The notes beneath the pieces are model-generated. The model was not told the DNA's origin, made no database searches, and was given only the letters and a program-made list of their open reading frames with translations. Position numbers and translations under genes: made by a program. A stretch of DNA of 6,690 bases from VFMC01 sp037131575 (GTDB lineage: Bacteria; Actinomycetota; Acidimicrobiia; Acidimicrobiales; Ilumatobacteraceae): contig JBAXQV010000170.1 in NCBI GenBank assembly GCA_037131575.1, positions 1-6,690 on the forward strand, in the 5' to 3' direction. Every line of letters starts with the position of its first letter. The stretch's first letter is position 1. Positions 1 through 5,937 of this stretch are shown here, in pieces.

Positions 1-584
1 GGGTCGAGGGTGGGGGTGTTGTACACACGCTGCGCGGCGTCGACGCCCTCGGCGAGGAGCAGTTCGACGGCATCGGCAGCATGTTGTACGGCGACGTCGA
101 GCAGTTCACGTTCCTTCGGCGGCAACTTCGACAGCACATGCCCGGCGCCATGTTCTTTCGACGGCGGTTTTCCGATGCCGATGCGCACGCGCAGATAGTC
201 CTGCGTGTGCAGATGGGCGGTGATACTGCGCAGGCCGTTGTTCCCGGCCAACCCACCACCGGCTTTCACGCGCACCACACCGGGCAGCAGGTCGAGTTCG
301 TCGTGCACCACGATGAGTTGGGTGGGCTCGGTGAGGCCGTGGCGCTTCATGATGGGCCGCACCGCCAGGCCGCTGTCGTTCATGTAGGTGGTGGGGAACG
401 CCAGCACCACCGGCACACCGCGCACCGAGCATTCGGCCACCAAGGCCTTGTCGCGACCGGCCTTCAACGCAACCTGGGCGCGGCGCGCCAACTCGGCCAC
501 CACGTCGGCACCCACGTTGTGACGGGTGCGTTCGTATTGCTTCCCCGGATTACCCAGCCCGACGACGAGCGCCTGTGCGGTCAC
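1..584 (-). CDS. pth: Peptidyl-tRNA hydrolase, C-terminal end cut by window
   Basis: Peptidyl-tRNA hydrolase cleaves the ester bond of peptidyl-tRNAs that drop off ribosomes and so recycles tRNA in the cytoplasm. The family signature GLGNPGKQYERTRHNVG spans residues 9-25, with Asn12 and the catalytic His22. The other conserved site residues are visible: Asn69 in PTTYMN, Asp95 in VVHDELD and Asn116 in GNNGLR. These correspond to E. coli Asn10, His20, Asn68, Asp93 and Asn114. I start at GTG 584-582, because the family fold begins only a few residues later and the frame upstream runs into the rplY stop at 611-609. No strong ribosome-binding site is seen, only GAG at 593-591. The frame is open to the window edge with 194 codons visible, about the usual family length, so only a short tail should be missing. 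It lies 24 bases after rplY, so co-transcription is likely. Confidence 0.95.
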   Translation of the reverse strand, partial: MTAQALVVGLGNPGKQYERTRHNVGADVVAELARRAQVALKAGRDKALVAECSVRGVPVVLAFPTTYMNDSGLAVRPIMKRHGLTEPTQLIVVHDELDLLPGVVRVKAGGGLAGNNGLRSITAHLHTQDYLRVRIGIGKPPSKEHGAGHVLSKLPPKERELLDVAVQHAADAVELLLAEGVDAAQRVYNTPTLD

Positions 585-608
585 GAGGTGCTCAGCCGTT
601 GCGGAGGA

Positions 609-1193
609 TCACTCAGCCGGAGCGGGTGCGGTGTCTTGTTCGGTGGCGATGACCGTGACGATGGGCATGTCGGGGTCGCCCGTGGGGGTGACGCCCGCAG
701 GCATGACGACATCGCGCAGGCGGATGACATCGCCGGGCTTCATACCCGAGATGTCGATCGCGAACTCGTTGGGCATGAGGCCCGGGGTGCAGTGCACCTC
801 GATGGAGTCGACCGCAGCGTCGATGAGCCCGTTGACAGCCTTCACCGCCGCCGATTCGCCCTCGAGGCGCACGCCCACCGACAAGGTGAGCTGTTCGGTC
901 ATGCTGATGGTGAGGAAGTCGATGTGGTTCACCGTGCGGCGCACCGGGTGACGCTGGATGTCTTTCACCACGGCCGGGTAGGTGGTGCCGTCGACCTCGA
1001 GCGAGAGCAGGGTGTTGGCGCCGGCGGGGCCGCTGAGGGCCAGACGCAGGTCGCGCCGCTCGACGCTGATGCTGATGGGCGTGATGCCCTGGCCATAGAC
1101 CACGGCAGGGATGCGACCCTCGGCGCGCAGGCGCCGTGAAGGGGCGGACCCGGTACCACGACCGGTGGTGGCGACAAGCTTCGTTTGCGACAT
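609..1193 (-). CDS. rplY: 50S ribosomal protein bL25, long CTC/TL5 form
   Basis: This is a 5S rRNA-binding protein of the large ribosomal subunit. The 194 residues match the long two-domain form (general stress protein CTC / TL5), not the roughly 95-residue E. coli L25. The N-terminal 5S-binding barrel covers about residues 4-93 and shows GSAPSRRLRAEGRIPAVVYG (15-34) and KDIQRHPVRRTVNHIDF (77-93). The C-terminal TL5 beta domain covers about residues 97-182 and contains GLMPNEFAIDISGMKPGD. It ends in a short Ala/Pro/Glu tail. The ATG at 1193-1191 is preceded by GAGG at 1204-1201 with 7 bases between, which supports this start. It sits 87 bases after prs and 24 bases before pth. The order glmU-prs-rplY-pth is known from other actinobacteria, including Mycobacterium. 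Confidence 0.96.
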   Translation of the reverse strand: MSQTKLVATTGRGTGSAPSRRLRAEGRIPAVVYGQGITPISISVERRDLRLALSGPAGANTLLSLEVDGTTYPAVVKDIQRHPVRRTVNHIDFLTISMTEQLTLSVGVRLEGESAAVKAVNGLIDAAVDSIEVHCTPGLMPNEFAIDISGMKPGDVIRLRDVVMPAGVTPTGDPDMPIVTVIATEQDTAPAPAE

Positions 1194-1200
1194 GACAGAG

Positions 1201-1204
1201 CCTC
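1201..1204 (-). promoter_or_regulatory. Ribosome-binding site of rplY
   Basis: Read on the minus strand this is GAGG, 7 bases before the rplY ATG at 1193-1191. The spacing suits a Shine-Dalgarno element and supports that start. Confidence 0.55.
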
Positions 1205-1280
1205 GATCAACGGCGTTTCAGAACGGCTGGCAAGCGTATCGGCAACAAGGGGCGATCTGCCACCTGCGCCGAACAGTGAT

Positions 1281-2270
1281 TCAGGACTGGTTTTCGCCGC
1301 CGAAGATTTCGCTGACGCTGGTGTCGTCGAAGACGGCGTTGAGCGCATCGGCGATGAGCGGGGCGATCGACAGCACTTCGATCTTGGCCAGCTGCTTCTC
1401 GGGGGGCAGCGGCAGGGTGTCGGTGAGCACCACCCGGCTGATGGGCGAGGCCTCGAGGCGTTCGACGGCCGGGCCACTGAGCACACCGTGGGTGGCCATG
1501 GCCCACACCTCGGTGGCGCCACGGTCGAGCAGGATTTGTGCGGCCGAGCAGATGGTGCCGCCGCTGTCGATCATGTCGTCGGTGAGGATGCACAGACGGC
1601 CGTCGACATCACCGATGACTTCCTTCGCCTCCACCACGTTGGCCGTGCCCTTGGGGCGACGCTTGTAGATGAACGCGAGGTCGGCACCCTTGTCGGTGAG
1701 GTGCTGCGCCATACGTTCGGCCACCTTGATGCGGCCGGCGTCGGGCGACACGATGACCGGGTTGTCGGCATGCGTGCGGACATAGTTCTCGAGCACCGGC
1801 ATTGCCGTGAGGTGGTCGACGGGACCCTCGAAGAAGCCCTGGATCTGGCCGCTGTGGAGGTCGATCGACACCATGCGCTTGGCCCCTGCGGTCTTGAACA
1901 GGTCGGCCACCAGGCGAGCCGTGATGGGCTCGCGGCCCTCGGCCTTGCGGTCTTGGCGGGCATAGCCGTAGAACGGGCAGACGGCGGTGATGCGCTTTGC
2001 CGACGCGCGGTAGGCGGCGTCGATCATGATGAGCTGCTCCATGATGGAGTCGTTGATGCTGCGGCCGCCCCAGCCGTAGTGGCTCTGCATGACGAACACG
2101 TCGCTACCGCGGATGCTCTCGCCGAAACGCGGCCGCACCTCACCATTGGCGAACTCGACGAGGTTGGCGTGGCCGAGCTCGATACCGAGATGCCCGGCCA
2201 CCTCGTCGGCTAGTGCCGGGTGCGTGCGCCCCGTGAAGAGCGACATGCGCTTGGTGGTGACTTTCTCCAT
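1281..2270 (-). CDS. prs: Ribose-phosphate pyrophosphokinase (PRPP synthetase)
   Basis: The enzyme transfers pyrophosphate from ATP to ribose 5-phosphate to make PRPP, used for purines, pyrimidines, NAD, histidine and tryptophan. In actinobacteria PRPP also feeds decaprenyl-phospho-arabinose synthesis where that pathway exists. The 329 residues match class I Prs in length. Visible motifs are FANGE (40-44), CPFYGYARQDRK (98-109), the family signature DLHSGQIQGFF (137-147), SPDAGR (175-180), the catalytic-loop residues KRR (203-205) and the PRPP-binding loop DDMIDSGGT (231-239). I chose ATG 2270-2268 because GGGAG lies 5 bases before it. ATG 2282-2280 would add four residues but is poorly placed for a binding site. 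The frame stays open further upstream, but that part overlaps glmU and is not conserved. Compared with the E. coli, Bacillus and Mycobacterium proteins as I recall them, about four residues are inserted around 65-72. The gene follows glmU by 34 bases. Confidence 0.96.
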   Translation of the reverse strand: MEKVTTKRMSLFTGRTHPALADEVAGHLGIELGHANLVEFANGEVRPRFGESIRGSDVFVMQSHYGWGGRSINDSIMEQLIMIDAAYRASAKRITAVCPFYGYARQDRKAEGREPITARLVADLFKTAGAKRMVSIDLHSGQIQGFFEGPVDHLTAMPVLENYVRTHADNPVIVSPDAGRIKVAERMAQHLTDKGADLAFIYKRRPKGTANVVEAKEVIGDVDGRLCILTDDMIDSGGTICSAAQILLDRGATEVWAMATHGVLSGPAVERLEASPISRVVLTDTLPLPPEKQLAKIEVLSIAPLIADALNAVFDDTSVSEIFGGENQS

Positions 2271-2275
2271 CTCGG

Positions 2276-2280
2276 CTCCC
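2276..2280 (-). promoter_or_regulatory. Ribosome-binding site of prs
   Basis: Read on the minus strand this is GGGAG, 5 bases before the ATG at 2270-2268. It decides between that ATG and the in-frame ATG 12 bases upstream (2282-2280), whose last G is the first base of this element. Confidence 0.6.
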
Positions 2281-2304
2281 ATGGCGGCGACGCAACTCCC
2301 AGCT

Positions 2305-3402
2305 TCAGGCGGAAGGCGCAGTGTAGAACGCGCCGGTGACTGCGCCCGAAGTGACTGAACTTCCCGCAGGTAGATGGGCAAATGGCCCCACGTTCGCGCC
2401 CACGCCGATTTCGCTGTCGACCCCCACAGTGTTGGTGACCACACATTGTTCGGCCACCACGCAATCGGTGAGATGCACGTCGGGGCCGATGTCGCAGCCG
2501 TCGCCCACCACGGTGCTGCCCTGCAAGATGGTGCCCGGGTAGAGCGTGACATCGCGTCCCAACTGCACGGTCACATCGAGGAAGGTTTGCCGCGGGTCGA
2601 GCATCGTTACGCCATTGAGCAACCAATGGCGGTTGATGCGTGCCCGCAGCTCGCGTTCGGCCAGTGCCAGTTGCCAGCGGTCGTTCACGCCACGGGTTTC
2701 GTCGGCCGGCGCTTCGAAACAGCCGATCTGATGACCCATGCTGGCCAACACACCCACCACGTCGGTGAGGTAGTACTCGCCCTGCGCGTTATCGGGCGAG
2801 AGGTGGCGCAGTGCTGGCCCGAGGAGATCGCGACGGAAGGCGTAGATGCCCATGTTCACCTCGTCGATGGCGCGCTCGGCGTCGGTGGCATCGCGCTGTT
2901 CGACGATACGCAGCACCCGGCCGCGCCCGCCGCGAGCATCGGCGCGCACCACCCGGCCGTAGCCGCTGGGGTCGTCGAGTACCGACGACGTGATGGTGGC
3001 CGCGTACCCGTTGGCCACATGCGTGGCGACCAGTTGGTTGATGGTTTCGGCACGCAGCAGCGGTGTGTCGCCGGGCAGCACCAGCACGGTTGACTCGTCG
3101 TCGAGATCGTCGCCCGGCAAGGCCGTCATGCCCACCATGGCCGCATCGCCGGTGCCGCGCTGCACGGTTTGCTCCACGAACGACACGCGAGCCCAGTCGG
3201 GGGCCTGTTCTTGCACCTTCTTGGTCACTCGTTCGGCACCGTGCCCCACCACCAGCACGGTGCGCTCGGGCGACACGTCGTGGAGCGAATGGATGACGTG
3301 CATCACCATGGCCCGACCGCAAATGAGGTGCAGCGGCTTGGGGCGCGACGAGCGCATACGGGAACCCTCACCAGCGGCGAGGACGATCGCGGAAACTGCC
3401 AT
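2305..3402 (-). CDS. glmU: GlmU, uridylyltransferase domain with truncated acetyltransferase domain
   Basis: Canonical GlmU acetylates glucosamine 1-phosphate and then uridylylates the product to UDP-GlcNAc, the precursor of peptidoglycan. The uridylyltransferase half looks complete: LAAGEGSRMRSSRPKPLH (8-25, Lys22), QRGTGDAA (81-88), PGDTPLL (110-116, metal-binding Asp112), YGR (148-150), VEQRDA (167-172), EVNMGIY (181-187), DNAQGEYYLTD (204-214) and GVNDR (238-242). Left-handed beta-helix repeats follow from about residue 265. The protein stops at 365 residues, against about 456 in E. coli and 495 in M. tuberculosis. The last residues, GPFAHLPAG and about 15 more, still align with the next helix turns, but the usual Arg of the LRPG motif is Pro. 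Everything carrying the catalytic His and the acetyl-CoA site (E. coli Lys351, His363 onward) is absent. Uridylyltransferase activity is expected; acetyltransferase activity is not. The ATG at 3402 has no clear ribosome-binding site. The gene follows tRNA-Gln by 77 bases and precedes prs by 34. Confidence 0.93.
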   Translation of the reverse strand: MAVSAIVLAAGEGSRMRSSRPKPLHLICGRAMVMHVIHSLHDVSPERTVLVVGHGAERVTKKVQEQAPDWARVSFVEQTVQRGTGDAAMVGMTALPGDDLDDESTVLVLPGDTPLLRAETINQLVATHVANGYAATITSSVLDDPSGYGRVVRADARGGRGRVLRIVEQRDATDAERAIDEVNMGIYAFRRDLLGPALRHLSPDNAQGEYYLTDVVGVLASMGHQIGCFEAPADETRGVNDRWQLALAERELRARINRHWLLNGVTMLDPRQTFLDVTVQLGRDVTLYPGTILQGSTVVGDGCDIGPDVHLTDCVVAEQCVVTNTVGVDSEIGVGANVGPFAHLPAGSSVTSGAVTGAFYTAPSA

Positions 3403-3479
3403 ATGTCGTTTCTAGCGCGTCGCAACGCCCGGCGAAGTGGCACAACGAGCTGCCGGTGGTACCGAATGGCCTGCTTGGG

Positions 3480-3550
3480 TTCCGGGGAAGGGACTCGAAC
3501 CCCTATAAGCGGCACCAAAAACCGCTGTCCTGCCATTGAACGACCCCGGA
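3480..3550 (-). tRNA. tRNA-Gln, anticodon UUG
   Basis: The 71-base minus-strand sequence folds into a full cloverleaf. The acceptor stem pairs TCCGGGG (3550-3544) with CCCCGGA (3487-3481), giving the U1-A72 pair typical of glutamine tRNA. The D stem is GTTC/GGAC with a 7-base loop. The anticodon stem is GCGGT/GCCGC with loop TTTTGGT, so the anticodon is TTG, which reads CAA. A 4-base variable loop is followed by T stem AGGGG/CCCTT with loop TTCGAGT. The discriminator base is A. The next bases are CCC, so CCA is not encoded in full and must be completed enzymatically. It lies just upstream of glmU and may share its transcript. Confidence 0.95.
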
Positions 3551-3600
3551 CGGACCACCACACGCTAGCGGTACGACCGCATCGCGCCGACGACAATTGC
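3551..3600 (-). promoter_or_regulatory. Possible promoter of tRNA-Gln and glmU
   Basis: On the minus strand TTGTCG (3596-3591) is followed after 17 bases by TACCGC (3573-3568), which would start transcription about 10 bases before the tRNA. The -10 match is poor. A TAGCGT at 3567-3562 is a better actinobacterial -10 (TANNNT) but has no well-spaced -35. A promoter is needed here because the upstream neighbour is divergent, but the exact elements are uncertain. Confidence 0.3.
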
Positions 3601-3607
3601 TGTCGTG

Positions 3608-3637
3608 TTGGTAGAGAGTGCTTCGTGCAGCTAGCGT
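3608..3637 (+). promoter_or_regulatory. Possible promoter of the bS22 gene
   Basis: TTGGTA (3608-3613) and TAGCGT (3632-3637) are separated by 18 bases and resemble a vegetative actinobacterial promoter. Transcription would start around 3644, only a few bases before the ATG at 3648. No Shine-Dalgarno sequence lies at a usable distance, which fits a nearly leaderless mRNA. This rests on consensus matching only. Confidence 0.35.
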
Positions 3638-3647
3638 CTCACGAGCT

Positions 3648-3749
3648 ATGGGATCGCTCATCAAGAAACGCCGCAAGAGAATGCGCAAGAAGAAGCACAA
3701 GAAGATGCTTCGGCGCACACGTCACGCTCGCCAACGCGGCAAGGGCTGA
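3648..3749 (+). CDS. 30S ribosomal protein bS22 (AURKAIP1/COX24-like), 33 residues
   Basis: This tiny, extremely basic protein begins MGSLIKKRRKRMRKKKHKKM and ends RQRGKG. Start, length and pattern match the 33-residue actinobacterial AURKAIP1/COX24-domain protein, which begins MGSVIKKRRKRM in mycobacteria. That protein was identified in mycobacterial ribosome structures as bS22, a small-subunit protein bound to rRNA near the decoding region. The identification is from memory of the family sequence, but the match over the first 20 residues is very strong. It is the only plus-strand gene here, diverging from tRNA-Gln and converging on ispE. A hairpin 11 bases after its stop is a likely terminator. 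Automatic gene callers often miss genes this short. Confidence 0.9.
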   Translation: MGSLIKKRRKRMRKKKHKKMLRRTRHARQRGKG

Positions 3750-3760
3750 CCCAGCTTCGG

Positions 3761-3787
3761 GCCCCCGGCGGCGTCGCTGTCGGGGGC
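3761..3787. terminator. GC-rich hairpin between convergent bS22 and ispE
   Basis: GCCCCCG (3761-3767) pairs perfectly with CGGGGGC (3781-3787). The pairing continues inward through 3768-3772 with 3776-3780, with two G-T pairs, leaving a 3-base loop. The 12-pair stem lies 11 bases after the bS22 stop and 46 bases beyond the ispE stop, so it can serve either strand. No run of T follows on either side, as is common for actinobacterial terminators. Confidence 0.65.
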
Positions 3788-3833
3788 TGTTGCGCGTTCC
3801 GGCTCAAATTCGGTTCGTGCGGCTCTGCCGGTC

Positions 3834-4604
3834 TCACATCTGAGCGCGGGTGAACACCACTCGCGCCTCGGGCTCGAGTGCCCGCAGCGCTTGATGATGA
3901 CCTCTCACGAACCAGGTAGCACCGCTGCCGGCCAGGGTGGGAGCCACCCCGCAGGTGGCGGCGATACGGTCACGCCACTCCGCCAAGCGTGGCTCCACCG
4001 CGATGGCGGCTGGTTCGAGATCGTTCGGGCCGTCGGCTCGTGGCCCACCGAGCTGGTCCCATGCCCGATATGCGGCAGGGGTGCTCACCGCGAGCGGCGG
4101 GATGACGAGTGAGATGTCGAGCGGCTGCGGTGGCAACGGTTCCACGATCTCGCCGATGCCCAACACCCGGGCCCGCCCGCCCACGAGGCAGAAGGCGACG
4201 TCGGCCCCCAAGCGGGCAGCGGCCACGAGGTCGGTGAACCCCGCCCAGCGCAGTACGGCTGCTGCGTCGGCCGACCCACCGCCCAGGCCGCCTCCGTGCG
4301 GGATCTGCTTGTGGAGGTGCACCGCGGCGTTGCGGTTGGCAAGAACCAAGGCCTTGGCCACCAGGTTCGACCCGTCGAGCGGTACGCCAGCGGCGAAGGG
4401 CCCGTCAGCCGAGAGGCCGGTGGTGTGCGGCATGCCTGGCGCGTCGGGGGCGCCTGGCGTGTTGAGCGTAATGGTGAGCGTGTCGTGCAGATCGAGCGCG
4501 ATCATCTCGGCGTCGATGAGGTGATAGCCATCGGCACGCACACCGGTGATGCGCAACGAGAGCGTCAGTTTGGCGGGCGCCTCGACGATGTCAGCGGTGC
4601 TCAT
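3834..4604 (-). CDS. ispE: 4-diphosphocytidyl-2-C-methyl-D-erythritol kinase
   Basis: IspE is the ATP-dependent GHMP-family kinase of the MEP pathway for isoprenoid precursors. It phosphorylates the 2-hydroxyl of CDP-methylerythritol in the cytoplasm. Visible parts are the N-terminal APAKLTLSLRITGVRADGYH (9-28, with the conserved Lys12), the glycine-rich ATP loop IPHGGGLGGGSADAAA (101-116), LGADVAFCLVG with the catalytic Asp135, and the C-terminal GHMP motif around LAGSGATWFVRG. The Asn usually found in the KxN motif is Thr14. The protein is short at 256 residues, against about 280-310 for most relatives, partly because the segment between the ATP loop and the catalytic Asp is about a dozen residues shorter. 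The start at ATG 4604-4602 fits the family N-terminus and overlaps the rsmA stop by 14 bases, which suggests translational coupling. The frame stays open upstream, but there it only shadows rsmA. Confidence 0.94.
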   Translation of the reverse strand: MSTADIVEAPAKLTLSLRITGVRADGYHLIDAEMIALDLHDTLTITLNTPGAPDAPGMPHTTGLSADGPFAAGVPLDGSNLVAKALVLANRNAAVHLHKQIPHGGGLGGGSADAAAVLRWAGFTDLVAAARLGADVAFCLVGGRARVLGIGEIVEPLPPQPLDISLVIPPLAVSTPAAYRAWDQLGGPRADGPNDLEPAAIAVEPRLAEWRDRIAATCGVAPTLAGSGATWFVRGHHQALRALEPEARVVFTRAQM

Positions 4605-5433
4605 CGCTGCCAGCGTGCCACGCCTGTGCCAGCCGACCCCACTCATGCACGTCGAGTTCTTCGGGTCGTCGTTGCGAGTCGATACCGGCCTGCTCGAATG
4701 CGGCCGGTTCCACCACGCCCGCCAGCGATCGGCGCAACATCTTGCGGCGCTGCCCGAACGCGGTGCGCACCAAGGTGAACAGCACTGTGGGGTCGATATC
4801 GGCCGCGGGTGTGGGGCGCCGGGCGATGTCGACCAGCGATGACTCGACGTTCGGTTTCGGCACGAACACGCTGGCGGGCACATGGCCGGCGATACGCGCC
4901 GTGGCCCAGTACGCCACCTTCACGCTCACCGCCCCATACGCCGGTGTGCGTGGTGAGCCACAGAATCGTTCAGCCGCCTCACGCTGCACCATCACCAGCA
5001 TGCGCGTGATGGCCGGAACGCCGTCGAGCAGGTCGCACACCAACGGCGTGGCCACGTTGTAGGGAAGGTTCGCCACCAGCGTCCATGCCGCGGCACCTTC
5101 GAGCAACGACCCCCAGTCGGTATGCAGCGCGTCGGCCTCGACCACACGCACGTTGGGGAGGTGAGCCACCACCTCGCGCAGCACCGGCACGATGCCGCGG
5201 TCTACCTCCACCGCCAACACCTCGGCACCGGTTTCGGCCAACGCCAGAGTGAGCGAACCGAGGCCAGCTCCGATCTCCACCACATGATCGCCCGGGCCCA
5301 CACCGGCGAGGCGGGCAATACGTCGCACAGTGTTCGGGTCGGCCACGAAGTTCTGGCCGAGGTCGCGCCGTGGCGCGAGGCCGTGAGCGCCGAGCAGTTC
5401 GCTCACATCGGCCCGCGACAGCATCGGGTTCAC
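4591..5433 (-). CDS. rsmA: 16S rRNA dimethyladenosine transferase RsmA/KsgA
   Basis: RsmA dimethylates two adjacent adenosines in helix 45 at the 3' end of 16S rRNA (A1518 and A1519 in E. coli) and acts as a late checkpoint of small-subunit assembly. Loss of it gives kasugamycin resistance. The 280 residues show RRDLGQNFVADPNTV (22-36), SAM-binding motif I VVEIGAGLGSLT (51-62), the acidic motif EVD (76-78), catalytic motif NLPYNVATPL (122-131), and further on VPKPNVESSLV and AFGQRRKMLRRSL, all typical of the family. I start at GTG 5433-5431, which overlaps the upstream stop as GTGA and implies coupling. ATG 5424-5422 is a possible alternative three codons later. The frame is open up to 5550, but that extension overlaps the preceding gene and looks unrelated to the family. 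Its own stop lies inside the start of ispE. Confidence 0.95.
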   Translation of the reverse strand: MNPMLSRADVSELLGAHGLAPRRDLGQNFVADPNTVRRIARLAGVGPGDHVVEIGAGLGSLTLALAETGAEVLAVEVDRGIVPVLREVVAHLPNVRVVEADALHTDWGSLLEGAAAWTLVANLPYNVATPLVCDLLDGVPAITRMLVMVQREAAERFCGSPRTPAYGAVSVKVAYWATARIAGHVPASVFVPKPNVESSLVDIARRPTPAADIDPTVLFTLVRTAFGQRRKMLRRSLAGVVEPAAFEQAGIDSQRRPEELDVHEWGRLAQAWHAGSDEHR

Positions 5434-5930
5434 CAGGTGATCTGCACCGGCACGGGTGCCTGGTTGAGGTCGGCGATGCTGGTGAACAGAGCCGTGTCGA
5501 GTTCGATGTCGGCGTTGGGCGGAATCGAGTAGCCGAGGTTGTTCACACACGAGGTGATCAACCCGTTATCGATGTTGGTGACGGTGACGGTGGCGCCGGA
5601 CGGGGCGAACCGGGTGCTGCACGGCCGCACCAGGGTGGGGTCGTCGTAGTGGTGGAACGTCGCCTTCCCCTTGGCGGTGTTGGCTGTTGATGGTTGCGGC
5701 TTCACGATCTCCACCACCGCGGGCGGGGCGATGACGACGGTGTTCTCGAGGAACGGCGGCGGCTCGAGCGTGGTTTCCGGCACGGTGAACGCCACGGTGG
5801 TAGCCACTGCGCTGGCACCCGTGTTGGAGGACGCCTTCGACGAGTCTCGCTGGGCCCACCACAGCAGTGGAAGGGCGACCAGCGTCAACAGCGTGGCGAA
5901 CGCGACCCGCCGCCGTTGGTAGACGTTCAT
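5430..5930 (-). CDS. Membrane-anchored protein with probable RlpA-like double-psi beta-barrel domain
   Basis: The 166 residues begin with a short basic stretch and one hydrophobic segment (about 9-26, ending LLWWAQ), which is a signal anchor or uncleaved signal peptide. A Ser/Thr/Ala/Pro-rich linker follows (about 30-86), and then a compact C-terminal domain (87-166). That domain has the RlpA-type pattern: an opening GKATFHHY, a central PSGATVTVTNIDNG (110-123), then DIELDTALFTSIA and a closing PVPVQITW. This resembles double-psi beta-barrel domains of RlpA and expansin-like proteins, which bind or cleave peptidoglycan. The NDRGP motif of classical RlpA is replaced by NNLG, so enzymatic activity is uncertain. 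Cys104 and Cys128 could form a disulfide outside the cell. The slot between tatD and rsmA holds rpfB in many actinobacteria, which supports a wall-related role. The ATG at 5930 has no Shine-Dalgarno sequence but has a promoter-like element directly upstream. Domain assignment is by eye. Confidence 0.75.
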   Translation of the reverse strand: MNVYQRRRVAFATLLTLVALPLLWWAQRDSSKASSNTGASAVATTVAFTVPETTLEPPPFLENTVVIAPPAVVEIVKPQPSTANTAKGKATFHHYDDPTLVRPCSTRFAPSGATVTVTNIDNGLITSCVNNLGYSIPPNADIELDTALFTSIADLNQAPVPVQITW

Positions 5931-5937
5931 CGACAAA

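Noticed and set aside
81..1139. Long plus-strand open frame antisense to pth and rplY
   Set aside because: It mirrors codon structure of two certain genes in GC-rich DNA, its translation is rich in His, Gly and Arg with no family resemblance, and no ribosome-binding site is apparent.
1185..2213. Long plus-strand open frame antisense to prs
   Set aside because: It is a shadow of prs. The His/Asp/Val-rich translation has no recognisable motif.
2270..2420. Frameshift as the cause of the short GlmU
   Set aside because: Neither of the other two minus-strand frames carries the missing acetyltransferase motifs, and only 34 bases separate the stop from prs.
2271..2552. Longer N-terminus for Prs
   Set aside because: The extension lies inside glmU, is low in family similarity, and a good ribosome-binding site marks ATG 2270.
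3563..3570. Palindrome CGCTAGCG in the divergent tRNA-bS22 region as an operator
   Set aside because: An 8-base palindrome alone is weak evidence in GC-rich DNA, and no second copy in a matching position was found.
3820..3830. Small hairpin just downstream of the ispE stop
   Set aside because: Only four base pairs (CGGC/GCCG). The 12-pair hairpin nearby is a far better terminator candidate.
2374..3843. Plus-strand open frames antisense to glmU and running across the tRNA
   Set aside because: They overlap glmU, tRNA-Gln and bS22, which are all well supported, and show no protein-family features.
5434..5550. Longer N-terminus for RsmA
   Set aside because: The added residues are Arg/His-rich, lie inside the preceding gene and do not resemble the family. 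The GTGA overlap is the usual arrangement.
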